Shown piece after piece: positions 38,923 through 51,752 of a stretch of 64,000 nucleotides of DNA (within the stretch, counting starts at the first letter, position 1; every line of letters starts with the position of its first letter). The stretch is from Whalleya microplaca (taxonomy: Eukaryota; Ascomycota; Sordariomycetes; Xylariales; Xylariaceae), in contig MU385752.1 in the NCBI GenBank assembly GCA_022497155.1, positions 1-64,000 of the forward strand, read 5' to 3'. The position numbers and the translations under genes are program-made. The notes beneath the pieces are model-generated. The model was not told the origin of the DNA and searched no databases. It saw nothing but the letters and a program-made list of their open reading frames with translations.

Positions 38923-38970
38923 TTTTGCGGTCCCGGCGTTAAGGGCTGTCCGGGGTGGGGTGCTGTATGG
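38923..38970 (-). repeat. Right terminal inverted repeat, transposon copy 1
   Basis: It reads tttttgcggtcccggcgt inward to outward, ends gtgctgtatgg, then the TA target duplication. It is the inverted partner of 36,720-36,767. Confidence 0.9.
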
Positions 38971-40511
38971 TATTTTCTTGTAAATGGCATGTTATACCGG
39001 AATAAGCTAGAGACGCTATGCTCGAGACCTGCGACGAAGGAATAGATTGACTCATCGAGACGATTTCCCTCAAAGGATGGATGGTCGTTAAGACGAGTTT
39101 ACTAGCTAGGGGTAGCTCAGCGCGAATATCCGTAGGAATGGCATGGAAACCTTGGCGGCTAATTAAGGATATATCATATAACTAGAAGGGGAGATGACTA
39201 TTGGGAAATGTAAGTACTGCAAATTGATATAGTTCATTCTAATTTGTTTGTGTGAGATATAGGTACTGGCTGGCTATATAATTGGAAGTTGACTCTTTTT
39301 CTCACTCCCTAACCAAACCCCAACAGCTGCTGCACCACGCTAAGTAAGACAAACGCAGTCCAACCATAGAGTTTCCCTAGCTTCAATCCGCCCGATATAT
39401 GATAATAGTTGCCGTCATAACTCTAAAAAATTGCACTATGCTATATTAAACCCTAGTATGGTCTCCCGTTCGTTCTATGTAAGTGGTTAACTAATCGAAG
39501 AACCGTCTCTAGTTCTAATTGTTCTACCTAGGTAAGCAGAGAAAGTGGAAGCATCCAGGCATCCTCGACAGTTAATTTCAACGAGGGTGCAATTCTTAGG
39601 TCTACTGAATGAAACGTAGCTTCTGACTTACTTCGGCCGTCTCTTGGGTGAAGGCCCTGTCTGAGTCGTAGGCTTCCTCGTCACGGTATCCAGTAAAAGG
39701 GGTTACGTATGATGCAATGATGAAATGTATAGGAGCGATTCAACATCAAAACCCTCCATGCTTCTTCGGGTTGTGATTCTGTCTATCACTCTGCACAATT
39801 GGAATTGCTTGGGTCCAACCGGCAGCCTTATGAGCTGTAGAATTCGAAGTGCAAAAAACATACAGCTCTGCCAGCGGAAAAGAAGCCAAGTAGTCCATGT
39901 ATGTATACATACTAGCTATCAGCCAGAACCAGCCTACGTTTCTATCAATAGTATGCATATGAACAGTAGTGACGGTTGATATTAGATACCACATCATATC
40001 TATCTGCCCTGTCCTGCAGTCCATTCCTGCGTAATCTAGTCTATCCACAGAGCACTAACACAGCCTCACTCCCCTTCCTTTTTTGCTCGCAACGCAAGGC
40101 TTGCGAAGAACCAGACATCTAAAGCAAAGGAGTAGACGGGGAAAAGCGGACGAGTAGCGGGACAGAAACTATGCTCTCCATACTCGAAGAAGACAAAAAG
40201 ATATCATCGGTGGCTAGTAACACAGATCGACGCCTCCTTCCAACGCCCCTTATGATACAGCAACGCCGTGCGGCAAAGTTCCCCTTCCCCCTTCCACCCT
40301 TTGCCCCCCGGCAGCGCAAAAAAAAGCCATGCTAACTACATCGAAACTCCGACAACCGAATATGTATGTTATGTACGTACGTATGTATGCATGTAGGTAT
40401 CTTCCCCCCTGAACACTTGTTTTACTTCTCACACGTCTATACCGCGGAAGGACTCCTGCCAAAATCCAATGGCCCCTAGGTGCTAGGCTTCCGCGGTAAA
40501 CAATTAGACGA
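38971..40511. other. Intergenic between transposon copy 1 and kinesin gene
   Basis: About 1.5 kb of ordinary composition. It includes the presumed kinesin 3' UTR and a GTAT/GTAC-rich microsatellite-like stretch at 40,366-40,400. Open frames at 39,725-40,048 overlap on both strands and lack recognisable domains. Confidence 0.5.
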
Positions 40512-43500
40512 CTACTTCTTCGCCTTGGCGGCACCTGCATTCCCGCCTCCCATCTTGACTTTCTGGGCCTACAAAAACCGTTAGCGCGTCCAAGGCAAAT
40601 AGATAATCTGTCACTGCATATGTCACTTACATCCCTGGCAAACTCCAGACTGCGGATCGTCTCGTTCTCGTTCTCCTTGAGCGGCGAGACCATGACGAAC
40701 ATGAGCGTGCGGCATCCCTTACCCAGCGACGGGCGCAGCAGCTGCGTGAGCGTGTAGGACCTGAAATCGACGCCCTCGGTCTTGCCCTGGCCCAGGCTCG
40801 AGAGCACGGTGCGCAGGTAGCTGAGCGACGAGTTGATCTCGACGCCCTCGCGGTAGACCTGGGGCGGGCCGTTCTTGTCCGGGCTCTCGGAGCCGGCCAG
40901 GTCGATGAGGTTGAGGGTGCCCTTGCGGGTCTTGAGCACGGCGCCGTCGGCGCCCGTCTGCGTGCCCGTGATCTTGAGCACGAGGATCGAGTGCGAGCGC
41001 GACGAGCGGTCGTTCTTGGCCGTCGCCGCCACGTGCCGGTTCTCGTCCGCCGTCGCCACCATGGCCTCGAGGTCGCGCTCCTCGTGCAGCAGCGCGAACG
41101 CGTGGCCCTTGATGCTCAGCTCGTCGCCGACCGCGTCCACCGCCAGCGGCTCCGGCTTCGAGTGCCGCGACGCCAGCAGGTCGTACAGCCGGTCCTGGTA
41201 CACCTCCAGGTACCCGCCCTCGACCGTGTACTCCCAGCCCAGCGCGCGCAGGCGCTCCACCTCCCTAAAGATCATCGCCTGCGTCCGCGGGATGATGCCG
41301 TCGTCGCCGTCGCCCGCCCGCCGGCTCATCGTGTACGTCTTGCCCGACCCCGTCTGGCCGTAGCAGAATATGCACACCTTCTTCCCATCCATGACGGATT
41401 GCACGAGCTGACTAATCTCGTCGAACACGTCGCCGTTGGTGCACTGGTCGTCGAAGACCCGCTCGAAGTTGAACTCCCGCGGCTTCCCCGGGATCATCTT
41501 GCCCGGTTCTCGGAAGTCCTCGCGTTCTGTCGGTATGCTGACGCCGTCGATCTTGTCCTCGTCGATCTCGCTCACCCGCGGGTTGAACTGGATCAGGGCG
41601 TCGCGAGACCGGTCGCTGGGCGGCTTGATGCGGCACATGACTCGGATGTTTCCCTTGAGCTCCTGGACCATCTCGAATAGCTTATGTCGTCGCTCTTCCT
41701 CCTTGATCAGCTTCTCGCGGAGTGCAAAGGTGGCTTCGTGGATCTCCTTTTGCGCGGCCAGCTTGATCTCTTGGACCTGTTTCTCGCAATCCGATTGGAC
41801 GGCCTTGTTCTTTTCTTCTAAGTTCTGGATACGTTCCGAGCTGAAATCTAGTTTCTGACTTAGAAGCTGGACCTGTCCGCCTAGATGTCCCTTGTCTCTG
41901 GAAAGACTTTCCTCGGCGTCCTCGGCTCTCTTTCTCAGTCTGTCAATGGTCTTGTGGTTTTCTTCAATCTGGAATTTGAGTGCGCGTTGATCGTCTTCTG
42001 CGTTCCTTAAACGGTCTTCGACACCTCTTAGTAACACGCTCTGTCGCTCGATATCCTCGTTAAGTAATCGGATCTCATGTTCGTGGTCCCGTTTTTGTCT
42101 TTCCAGGGTGCTCCGCAAGTCCTTGTTCTCATGCGATAGGTTCTCGAGTCGGGCCTCGGTTTCGACGCCGCATCTCTCTTCGAATTCCTGTTGAAGCTTG
42201 GCTACTTTGTCCATTTCACGTTCGTAGTCGTTGATTTTGGCATCTAGCAATCTTTTCTCGTCTGCCTTCAGCTCCTCGCAGTATCTTTCGTGGCGCCTTT
42301 CCTGCTCCCTCATATCAATCTCAAGGTTTCGAGCCTGGCGCTCGGCATCGGCCAGCCTATCCATCAGCTTCACCCTCTCCATTTGTAAGTCGTTCCGCTG
42401 TTCCTCCAGGTTCGCCGCTGCAGTCTCTTAGTGCTCGTTCCACTAGCAAAGCGGAATTCCTTACCTCTTTTCTTGGCCATGTCAAGCTCCTCTTTGACGC
42501 TAGCGTTGCTCTTCTCAGTAGACTCCATGAACTCCCTCACCTTCTGAAGTTCACTGTCCATTCGACCGACTCGCTCGTCGATATCGGTTACTAGATACCC
42601 CGTTATGTTAGAATGTTTAGTTAAATAGGGCGCCTTTGTTGGTGACGGTGACGGTGGTACGTATGGTGTCATGTTCAACCTGATGGAATGTTGGAGATTG
42701 TCCACCACTTCTTTTATCGTTGTTGGAGTCTTGGGAACCGCTGGGTTCTCCCTCGATTCTTCAACGCGTGTTGTTTCTTGTTGGTAACTAGCACGACTAC
42801 CCTGTTTCCGTGCAGAGACAATCTGGGGGATCGAGGATGAAGTCCGTGAGGGTGTCTTTGGCTGGGAAGTCGCTTGATTTCCTTGCCCATCCGCATTGCG
42901 TTCGTTGAGTGATAGCTGAACCATATCGTTGCAGAGAGAGACTTCTCTTTCACGCGGAATTGGATCGTACGGAGGATCATTCGGAGTCTCCGTGATGTCT
43001 TGACACGACTTAAACTTGCGCAAACTCCGGGCAACCGGAGCGCGCCAACTTGTTTTGTTTGTATGCGGAATCGCAGAGGGGGGCACTGTACCATTGTTGC
43101 CTTGTCCGTCATCGCGCGTGCCCTGTGAAGTTGCGGGCCGTCCAACTCTAGTAGCCGACCGTGCTCTCGTGTGGGTTCGTGAGGCAGGGCGACTGCCGTA
43201 GCCGCCGATGCTGGAGCCATAGCTACTATTTGATCCGTAACTACTGTTCGACAATTGTCGTGGCCCAGATGTGCTGCTGCTGCCCGAATGATATCTCGAT
43301 TGCTGGAACTCCGTGTCAGTATGCCGGTAAATACCAGTGAAGGCGTCACGAGATCTGATGAAGAGAACCATGGTGAAACGCAAGTTCATTGCCTCCAAGG
43401 GAGACAGCCATGGCTCTCAGTAGGGGGCTGCTCGGGAAATATATGAAGGACATGGATGTTCATTCGCGAAGATTCTTGTCGTGTGCTCGATACCTAGACA

Positions 43501-44067
43501 ATGCCGTTGAACTCCATAGTCTGCCGGAGACTATCGCAGCTTTCACGAGATGGTTCGACTCGAATTTCGTGAAAGGGCGCAGTATCGTCACCTGAAAGAA
43601 ACCTTGACTTACTAGGGTTTTCACACTATCGCCCCTGATACCAGTTCGAGTGCCATAAGCAGATGATGCAGCAGATTTACCGGGATATTCGCCTGCCTGC
43701 TGGGCTAAGGGCTTCCGTTTCGCTTCCGGCTGTGCAGCTAGATTATTCACTCCATGTAAGTAAACACTGCCTAATCTGTCGTTGATAACTGGGCCATCCT
43801 CACCTGGAACTGGTAAACTGCGCTTCAGCGTATTTGTGGCAGCTGGTAAGGATGATGATGAGTACGCATTTCGGGTATTGCTCTGGGAATTGCTCATCTC
43901 GGCCAAGGGTTTGTTGAAAGAGTTGTTGGAATGGGCAATGGATGCGACCATAGGGACCTTGGACGGATGTTGAAGGCGGGAGATTTTAGTGGGCTGCAAT
44001 GGCGGTCAATTAGTATGTAGCGATGAAATGACGATAGTCGAAGACGTACCGCAGCCTCGCCATCCAT
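40512..44067 (-). CDS. Kinesin-14, C-terminal motor (KlpA/Kar3-like)
   Basis: Five exons give a continuous 1,028-residue frame: 44,067-44,050; 43,993-43,613; 43,308-42,465; 42,417-40,631; 40,568-40,512. The first exon is only MDGEAA. Layout is a Ser/Pro-rich basic N-terminal tail, a coiled coil (about residues 420-640), then the motor. Motor motifs are the neck-motor junction ELKGNIRVMCRI, P-loop GQTGSGKT, switch I SSRSHS and switch II LIDLAGSE. The last exon completes LEFARD with AQKVKMGGG. A C-terminal motor preceded by a coiled coil is the kinesin-14 plan: minus-end-directed, acting on spindle microtubules. The 304-bp intron between exons 2 and 3 is the weakest part; its acceptor was chosen because it keeps phase, and a small extra exon there is possible. 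The gene is divergent from the acyltransferase gene. Confidence 0.88.
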
Positions 44068-45119
44068 GTTCACGATCGTGGCCAGATGTAAATAGACGAT
44101 ATAACAAGCAAGGAGACAAACTCCAGAGGGACACGCGCCAGCTCGAGAATAGGCGGAAGTCGACGTCTTGTAGGAAAATTGGCCTCAAGCAGGTTTCGAT
44201 GGGGAGTTTGTTATTATTGTCATTGGATGTAGCGTTGGATTTGGTGAGCGGATAAGAAACTGCTGCGTGAATTGTGCAAAGCGATTGGATGTGCAGTATA
44301 GGGATTATGCATCGGTTTGTTTACTTGAGGATTTTGGACGGGCAACGGGCTGACTGTTGATTCGATCTCTGTTTTTTGGGGTTTTTATGGAGACCTCGAT
44401 GCGGGTCATAGTGGGGCTTGGACCATACATAGAGCAGGGCCACAGTCAAGCCACATACAGCCACACAGTATTCGTCCATGTAAGCTGTATGTACATCGCT
44501 TACTAATGTACAATATACCGCGGCAGCCAAGCAGCTTAGACCGGCTTCATTTCCTAATTTATTCTATACTCACTCGGTGCTTCAACATATCAAGTATGAA
44601 TACCTTTTTAAGGTCTATAATAGACCTCGTCAGAAACGTGATTTTACAAACAGTTAGACGGAATATCAATTTGACTTACTGCCATATCTAACCGGGTACA
44701 TGTACGTACACCTCCACTGTGTAAGTGCTCTGGTGGGGTTTCAGCCAGCCAATAATGAGGTAAGACACGTGGTCCATGCTTTTCGGGGTCTTCCCTTTTC
44801 ACATGCCACTTCAGCTCACTTCGTCTGACGCCATGTACAACTAACTGTAGTAAGATAGAGTTGAAAACCTTCATGGGATAGACGGAGAAATCTCAACGTC
44901 CATTTCCTAGACTTTAGTGTGCCTTTTTTGCCTCTGGGCCCCATCGACACTGAATTGATCGAGAAACACCCGTATATCTTACCTTTTACCCGTCGTGATC
45001 GTTGTAAATCATCCTCCACCGCCGTTTTTCTCCAGCTTTCAGTCTCCTACTTGATGTCTCGGTAGCCTCTCCTTGTCTAACACGCCTAGTCAGCGCTGTC
45101 CAAGTCGACTCTGTGCACA
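44068..45119. promoter_or_regulatory. Divergent promoter region, kinesin and acyltransferase genes
   Basis: About 1 kb between two outward-facing start codons. No conserved frame was found. Pyrimidine-rich stretches lie just upstream of the acyltransferase ATG (45,000-45,070). No factor site is recognised with confidence. Confidence 0.4.
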
Positions 45120-46041
45120 ATGGAGAAATACAGCCAGTTCCGGGATAGGGGTAAGCAATGTCACCTTCATCAGCCCCTATTCACAAAAAGAGCCCAACTA
45201 ACAACAACCCAAGGCTCCGGCATATCCCCCTTCATACCGATCAACACGCCCACGACGACCTTCTCCACGCTGGTGCACGCGGCCATCTTCCTCTTCCGCC
45301 TGCCCGTCTTCCTGACGTACTGCGCCTTCTACTTCCTCTTCCTGACACCCCTCCCCCTGCCGCAGTTCCTGCGCAAGCTGCTGCTCTGGGGCATGCTCGG
45401 CATCCCGGGCATCTGGTGGGTGGACCTGCAGCTGGACGGCGTGAAGCGCGGCTCGCTGTCGGCGCAGCCGTCCTCGCGGTTCCCGCGCGCCCGCTCCATC
45501 ATCGCCGCCCAGTTCACCAGCCCCATCGACGCCCTCTACCTGTCCGCCATCTTCGACCCCGTCTTCACCGTCTCGTACCCCGGCACCCAGAAGGTCCAGC
45601 GCATCTCGCTGCTGCGCGCCATGACGCTCGCGCTCGCGCCCCCGCCCCAACTACCCCCGCGGAAGACACCGAAGGCGAAGGCGGATTTGACTACCCTGCG
45701 CGCGCTGGTGGAGAAATATCCCCACCGCGTCATCGCCGTGTTTCCTGAGATGACGACGACCAACGGCAAGGGCATACTCCCCCTCGCGCCGTCGCTGCTG
45801 TCTGCGCCCCCCGACGTCCAGATCTTCCCCATCAGCATGCGGTACACGCCCGCCGACATCACAACGCCGGTGCCCGGCGCGTACGGGGGGTTCCTGTGGA
45901 ACCTGCTTAGCCGGCCCACGCACCTGATACGCGTGCGCATCGCTGAGGCCGTGTTGAACACGTCTGCGGCCGCGGCGAATGGGGGTGTTGGTGATGGCTA
46001 TGGCGTTGATGTTACGGGGGAGAGGGGGGTAGGAGGTGTAC

Positions 46042-46073
<32 letters not shown>

Positions 46074-46238
46074 ACAGATGATGAGGATGGTGAGGAGGAA
46101 GACCTCACCGCTGAGGAGAAGCAGGTCCTCGATCGCATCGGGGAGGCCCTTGCGCGACTTGCGCGGAACAAGAGGGTGGGGCTGACGCTGAAGGACAAGG
46201 TTGGGTTCATCGAGGCGTGGAATAAGGGGAAGAAATAG
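45120..46238 (+). CDS. LOA1/VPS66-like lysophospholipid acyltransferase-family protein
   Basis: Two exons (45,120-45,150 and 45,214-46,238) with a 63-bp intron (branch point aactaac) give 351 residues. A hydrophobic N-terminal segment (about residues 25-75, FSTLVHAAIFLFRLPVF onward) suggests membrane attachment. SPIDALYLSAIFDPVFTVSYP and FPEMTTTNGKGILPLAP are the blocks corresponding to PlsC/LPLAT motifs I and III. The His of the HX4D motif is not present; the position reads Phe (QFTSPID). Yeast Loa1/Vps66 is a lysophosphatidic acid acyltransferase linked to lipid droplets and sorting; equivalence is inferred from overall plan. A pure acidic tract (Glu/Asp, encoded by a GAR repeat at 46,041-46,110) precedes the conserved C-terminal helix. 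It is convergent with the dehydratase gene. Confidence 0.75.
46041..46110 (+). repeat. GAR-codon low-complexity tract in coding sequence
   Basis: A run of GAG/GAA codons encodes about ten consecutive glutamates followed by mixed Asp/Glu. It is in frame and lies between the acyltransferase domain and the C-terminal helix. Length variation between strains is likely. Confidence 0.7.
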
Positions 46239-46722
46239 AATGGCTTCGGTTGAAGCACGTATGCATATGGTCCCTGAATTGATGCAATCGTTTGTTAGAA
46301 CGCCTTGGGTCAGGGACGGATAAATGGGAGGAAATCAAAAGACAGCTGTATGACATCTACGAAAGAAAAAAGGAGAAGCATGTAGGTACCGAGTATCCAC
46401 CCCGTGCATCTCCTCCATCTCGAGCAAGAGGCGGAATCTGTAAAGGATGTTATAGATCATCTACCTCGAAGCCATTGTCTTTTTTAGATGCAAATACTTT
46501 TATTTACCCATCATCATCATCATATGTCAAAGAAGCAATTCCGAGGACGGCCACAAAACATACGCCCCTTTTCCGGACCGGTTCCGACCCAGTTCGGCCA
46601 AGCTTCATATGGTATTATATACAAGAATTCCCCTTCATTTCACTTCTTCACTTATCTTCTCTTCTCTAGATCTGAACCCCCACCTCCTTTTCGCCTTCCC
46701 CCTTACTCCCCCTTACCCCCCC
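46239..46722. other. Intergenic between convergent acyltransferase and dehydratase genes
   Basis: 484 bases holding both 3' ends. A CAT repeat (46,508-46,523) and a C-rich pyrimidine tract (46,660-46,735) are seen, and no gene. Confidence 0.5.
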
Positions 46723-48619
46723 CTATTTATCTAACCGCGCATTCGACGTAACGCACCCCGCGCTGGCGTCGCTGACCAGCGCCGCGTACTTGGTCAAGGT
46801 GCCCTTATTGTACCGCGGCGGGGGCGGCGACCAGACCTTCCTCCGCTCCGCCATCTCGGCATCGCTGACATCACAATCAATAACGCGCTTCTCGGCGTCG
46901 ATGGTGACGGTATCGCCATCTCTCACAAGCGCAATAGGCCCGCCCTCGCGCGCCTCGGGCACGATGTGCCCGATCAGGAACCCGTGGGAGCCGCCGGAGA
47001 ACCGGCCGTCGGTGAGCAGCGCCACGTCGCCGCCGAGCCCGTAGCCCATGATGGCGGACGACGGCTTCAGCATCTCGGGCATCCCCGGCCCGCCCTTGGG
47101 GCCCTCGTACCGGATGATCACCACCGTCTTCTCGCCCTTCTTGATGTCCCCCCGCTCGAGCGCCGCGATGAACGCGTCCTCCTGGTCGTAGCACTTGGCC
47201 TTGCCCGTGAACTTGAGCCCCTCCTTGCCCGTGATCTTGCCCACCGACCCCCCGGGCGCCAGCGACCCGCGCAGGATCTGGATGTGGCCCGTCTGCTTCA
47301 GCGGGTTCGAGAGCGGCCGGATGATGTCCTGGCCCGACGGCATCGACGGCCAGGCGTCGACGTTCTGCTTCATTGTTTTGCCTGTCACGGTTATGCCCGA
47401 GCCGTCGATGATGCCCTCGCCGATGAGGAACTTGAGGAGCGCGGGCGTGCCGCCGATCTTCTGCACGTCCGCCATCACGTACTTGCCCGACGGCTTTAGG
47501 TCGGCGAGCAGGGGCGTCCGGTCGGACACGACCTGGAAGTCGTCGACCGTTAGCTTGATGCCCACGGCGTCCGCGATGGCGATCAGGTGGAGCACGGCGT
47601 TCGTGCTGCCTCCGAGGATGTTCACCATGATCATGGCATTCTCGAATGCTTGTCTCGTCATAACGTCGCTCGGCCGAATATCCTCCCTCATGATGACTTT
47701 GATCGCCTCGCCTATGTTCTCGCATTCCCTGATCTTCGCCGGGTCGTCGGCCGGCGTGCTGCTGCTGCCCGGTAACGACATGCCGAGGGTCTCGATGGCC
47801 GTGGCCAGTGTGTTCGCCGTGTACATACCACCGCATGCACCACGGCCGGGGCACGCATGTCGGATGATGTCGAAACGTTGCTTCTCCGTGATTTCGCCCG
47901 AGATGTACTGTCCGTAGGCCTGGAAAGCGCTCACGATATCGATGGGCTTGCCGTCCATGCTGCAACCTGGCTGGATGGTGCCGCCGTAGACCACGATACT
48001 CGGCCGATTGACTCGGCCCTGCGCAATCATGACACCGGGCATGTTCTTGTCGCATCCAGGTAGCGATATATTGGCATCGTACCATTGGCCCTGCATGACG
48101 GTTTCTATGCTGTCCGCGATAATTTCTCTGCTCTGTAACGAATAGCGCATTCCCGTCGTGCCCATAGAAATACCGTCGGAGACACCAATGGTGTTGAACC
48201 GGTAGGGTATGAGCCCAGCGCGCTTCACGGATTCCTTACATACGGCCGAGAGGTCCATGAGATGCATATTGCACGGATTGCCTTCGAACCACACGGACGA
48301 GATGCCGACCTGGGCCTTCGACATATCGGCTTCGCTAAGACCCGTGGCGTAAAGCATAGCTTGCGAAGCGCCTTGCGACTTGGGCTGGGTGATCGAGCGC
48401 GAGATCTTGTTCAACTCGGAGTCGTCTGGTTGGCGACGACAACATGTCGTGCTTAGTAGCCGACTGATGATAATAATAATAAATAATATATTTAGCTATA
48501 TGTTTCATATATGCAAACCAAGAACAGGGTTTGACTTACGCATAATTTCTAGACGGCGCAAGAGCGCTTCGAGCCAGAGCTGCGGGAGCTCTCGCTCTCA
48601 GCAGTGTCTGAAATGCCAT
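46723..48619 (-). CDS. ILV3: Dihydroxy-acid dehydratase (mitochondrial)
   Basis: Two exons (48,619-48,540 and 48,463-46,723) with a 76-bp intron give 606 residues. The enzyme removes water from 2,3-dihydroxy-isovalerate and 2,3-dihydroxy-3-methylvalerate, the penultimate step of valine and isoleucine synthesis, in mitochondria. Exon 1 encodes an Arg/Ala-rich presequence ([20 protein letters not shown]). The mature part shows the IlvD signatures: [30 protein letters not shown] (Fe-S cysteines), [12 protein letters not shown] and the late [14 protein letters not shown]. Full length and intact. The intron was placed so that GC at the end of exon 1 is completed by T of exon 2, leading in frame into [15 protein letters not shown]. 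It is one of the most conserved genes here. Confidence 0.95.
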
Positions 48620-50526
48620 GCTAGACTTGGGACAAGCAGACGATGCCCAAGAGTCGAGATGGGGTCAATTGGCCCAAACTCAATAGCAATGGCAATGGAG
48701 TTTATGTATTATTAATCAAGGCCGAAGTGGAAGATCAATTTTCATAGCAGCTTTCACACACCGTAAAAGCTTGAAGCTTCGGTGCTCGGCGCTCGGTGAG
48801 AGAGTCGTGAGTCGAAAAAAGAAAATCTTGGGCGACATCGGCCGCTGTCAGTGAAAATAGCGACGAGTTAATTGGAGAAGTGGTGGAGGGATGGCTGCTG
48901 TTGGGCCCGCTAACAGCCCACTGAAAATTGTGCCCCGCGGCGTCTTTTCAGCGTGGCATTACAATCTACGGCGCTGTTATTGGCTGGTGAGCTGGCTGAC
49001 TGGGCAGGCCGATTGAGTCCGAGCTACCCCTGTCCTAGTTCTCCGATCCAGATGAATTGGCATTAATTGACTGATTTCTGAATTCTTAAAGTTGAAACGT
49101 ACGTTGATCAACTCCACTCATTGGACGACCTACAAATGAAGTTGTTCCATTCAGAACTTATAAGCATGGTTTCTCTCTCTCATTCTGTATAGTGTGATGT
49201 AATTGCAAGTAAGTCTTGATCCTGGATGGCCTCTCTAACAAATCATAGGTAGCAACTCCATGCTACTCGACATATCGTTACGCTGTTCCGCGGGCATATG
49301 TCTCGGAGCCAAAGAAGCCCCTAGGTGATAGTCCTTTTTCAGTTTGCCGAGGGAGTTGTCAGTTTTGTTCAATAGCACATACTAGAATCTCATACCCCAA
49401 AAAGAGGTATTCCCGAAGTTTCGTGTTGAATGTAGCTCGACCAGATACCATATGACAGAGGCGGAAGGGGACGACCATGGTCGGGGTTATCCCTCGATTA
49501 TTGGGTGTCGAAATAGTACCTAATCTCAGATACCAGGCAGCCAATATTAGTTGAAGCTCCAATGCCAAAACGTACGCCAAATGCCACGGCTGTGAGCGAA
49601 TCCAAAGCTACATCACATTAGGGCAGAGGCGCAGAGATACTACAGCGAACCGGCACAGAAGTAAGGACTACACTAAGTCCACTTAAGCTAGCATATGGGA
49701 ACATAGGGGAAGGTAGGATCGTCAGATTTTGATAACCCATCCACGATGACAAGCGTGGACAACATAGCAGCATCCAGTTACAACGCTAGAACCTGCATCA
49801 CCATATCGAACCCCAGATTATACCGAGTCAAAGACGGCGTGTGATTCCCTAGTCATCAGAGCTAGCTAGGACTAATCTGCCGTGAGGTTCTATGAGGTGC
49901 AGAACCGCAGAGCTACAATACCTTTCCATTCCATGAAACCCGCAACAGCATTCGTCATTCTTAACGATCGATCTGCAACAATTGAGTTTATTCAATGGGT
50001 CCGAGACTAGATCTCATAGGTACAGTGTCAGTGTTGTGTGTATACGGTTCGAGGAGCCACGCCGGCCCGTGGCTTAGCTCACCCATGTGACGTTCTAATG
50101 ATACACTCTAACGTCCTCGACTCTACAAGGTGAGGACTTCAGCTATCGTTGATATACTACTTACTTACTGAGACGAGCCATGGAAGCGAGTCATTTACTG
50201 GACACGTAGGTGATATGGAGGCGTCATATGTACCAGATCATTTGGATCAAACCACCATCTAGGCCATGTAACCAATAACCAAATGAGAAGGCATCACTAT
50301 TTCTAGTTACTGTTTGAATATATGGTCGTTTTAGTCCCCTCTCGATAGAAGTTCAGTCTTCATATTCTGCTTTCCCTACCCTGTTTCCCAGAGAAGAATT
50401 ACCCAGGTACTAAGACTGCTCTACAGTCTGGAGTATTGACACTGACAACGATTCTTATCAATCCTTTTACCGCATATCCTTAAGATATCCTAATTTGTTC
50501 CTCTGAAGAGTGTATCATTGCCCAAG
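48620..50526. other. Long intergenic region with dehydratase promoter
   Basis: 1.9 kb without a supported gene. Near the dehydratase start, TGAGTCG at 48,808-48,814 is one base from the Gcn4/CpcA site TGASTCA, which would suit an amino-acid synthesis gene. An ATTGG (inverted CCAAT) lies near 48,979. A 73-codon minus frame at 49,359-49,580 has no recognised domain. Bases 50,330-50,520 probably are the promoter of the coiled-coil gene. Confidence 0.4.
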
Positions 50527-51752
50527 ATGGAGGTCGCTACCCTTGTACAACAAATGCAAGGCACCTTGTCGGAGATAAATGACACAGTCAAAGCGTTATC
50601 GACAAGAAATCTCGATGCTCGCCTCGATGAATTGGAAGAGATGCAAGAAAATCTGTTGACAAACTTGCATTCCAAATTCAATAAAGAAATGAAGGATTTA
50701 GAAAGCAAGCGCGTAGCAGAGATTGAGGACATCAGAGAGAAGCGGAGGAAAGAAGATGAGGAGCGAGAGGCTCGCCGTCGCCGCGAAGACGAGGAATTGC
50801 GGAAGAGGAAAGCCAAAGAGAATGAAGAGAGACAGCGCAAGCTTGATGAAGAGGAGAACTTCGTCCGGGATGAGACCGAGCATCAAATGGACGAGGTTGA
50901 GGACGAGACCCAGAAGAAATTCGACAGTGGCAAACAAAAGTTGCATGACCTTGAGGAGAAGAGACGAGTAAGTTAACTAGAGAGCTCAAATGGTAGTCTT
51001 GTTTTATCTGTCTGCTAACCATTCTGTCATAGGAAATCAACCGCCAGATCGATGAGAAGCTCTCGATGCCCCTCCCAACTGAGGCGGTGCGAAAACGCTC
51101 AAGGGCAGAGAGAGGAAGCAGCATCTCATCAAACACTGCCGGCAATAAGCCTCCTTCAAAGAAGACAGAAAAGCCACCAGATAAGAGCAACGCGAATGCT
51201 GCTGGGAACGAAACTTTGGCTGCTGAGATCACTCCGCTGGCGCCAAGCGAGATTGGTGATAAGAAACCCGCTGAGCAGAGTTCAGGGGGTTCACGGCAAA
51301 CAGCAGAGAAGCGACCCAAGAAGCAAGAGCAGCCCTCCAGCAAGGACCCAGCGAACAGTACAACAGGAAAGTCAGTCAGTAACGGAGCACCAAAACAGAA
51401 CCCGAAATCAGGTATCCCACCCAGTGGCCACTCTCGCGCTTCGAGTCGCAACACTTCAAGCCGCAACACGAACTCTCCACAGAGGGCCAAGCGTGATACT
51501 GGTGGCAAAGCCGGTACGTAACCACACCCGAGAATCGATGGAGGCTCATTATCATAGCATCGCGATGCGATGATAAGCCACTAGGCCTTGATTCGAAGGG
51601 GAATTCGACAAAAGAAAACGCTACGTCGACTACCACTACAGTATCGCAACATACATCGAAACGCGAACAATTAGGCGACAAATCAGTTATACAAACAAGT
51701 TACACGTCAAAAGAGCAATCTACCAAGGGAACACCATCACACTCAAGACCTA

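Larger units (their letters stand above)
36720..38970 (-). mobile_element. Fot1/pogo-type DNA transposon, copy 1, RIP-inactivated
   Basis: 2,251 bases bounded by inverted repeats of about 48 bases that begin CCATAYAGCACCCCACCCC and end at a run of As (left) or Ts (right). TA flanks both sides (36,718-36,719; 38,971-38,972), the target duplication of Tc1/mariner/pogo elements. The interior is AT-rich and has no open frame, but the minus strand still reads VYGISRFTF at about 38,575 (helix-turn-helix, YGIPxST in active relatives) and RLLIFNSYGSY at about 37,790, where pogo transposases have DGHGSH. The catalytic Asp is therefore Asn, a G-to-A change. It is collinear with and in the same orientation as copy 2. 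Confidence 0.9.

Noticed and set aside
40991..41680. 229-codon plus-strand frame inside the kinesin motor
   Set aside because: Antisense shadow of a GC-rich motor domain.
45158..45748. 196-codon frame inside the acyltransferase gene
   Set aside because: Alternative-frame shadow; low-complexity Pro/Ala/Arg composition and no motif.
46877..48085. 402-codon frame overlapping the dehydratase
   Set aside because: Arg/His-rich shadow of the highly conserved ILV3 frame caused by GC-rich third positions.
49359..49580. 73-codon minus frame upstream of the dehydratase
   Set aside because: No recognisable domain, no splice partners and no repeat relation.
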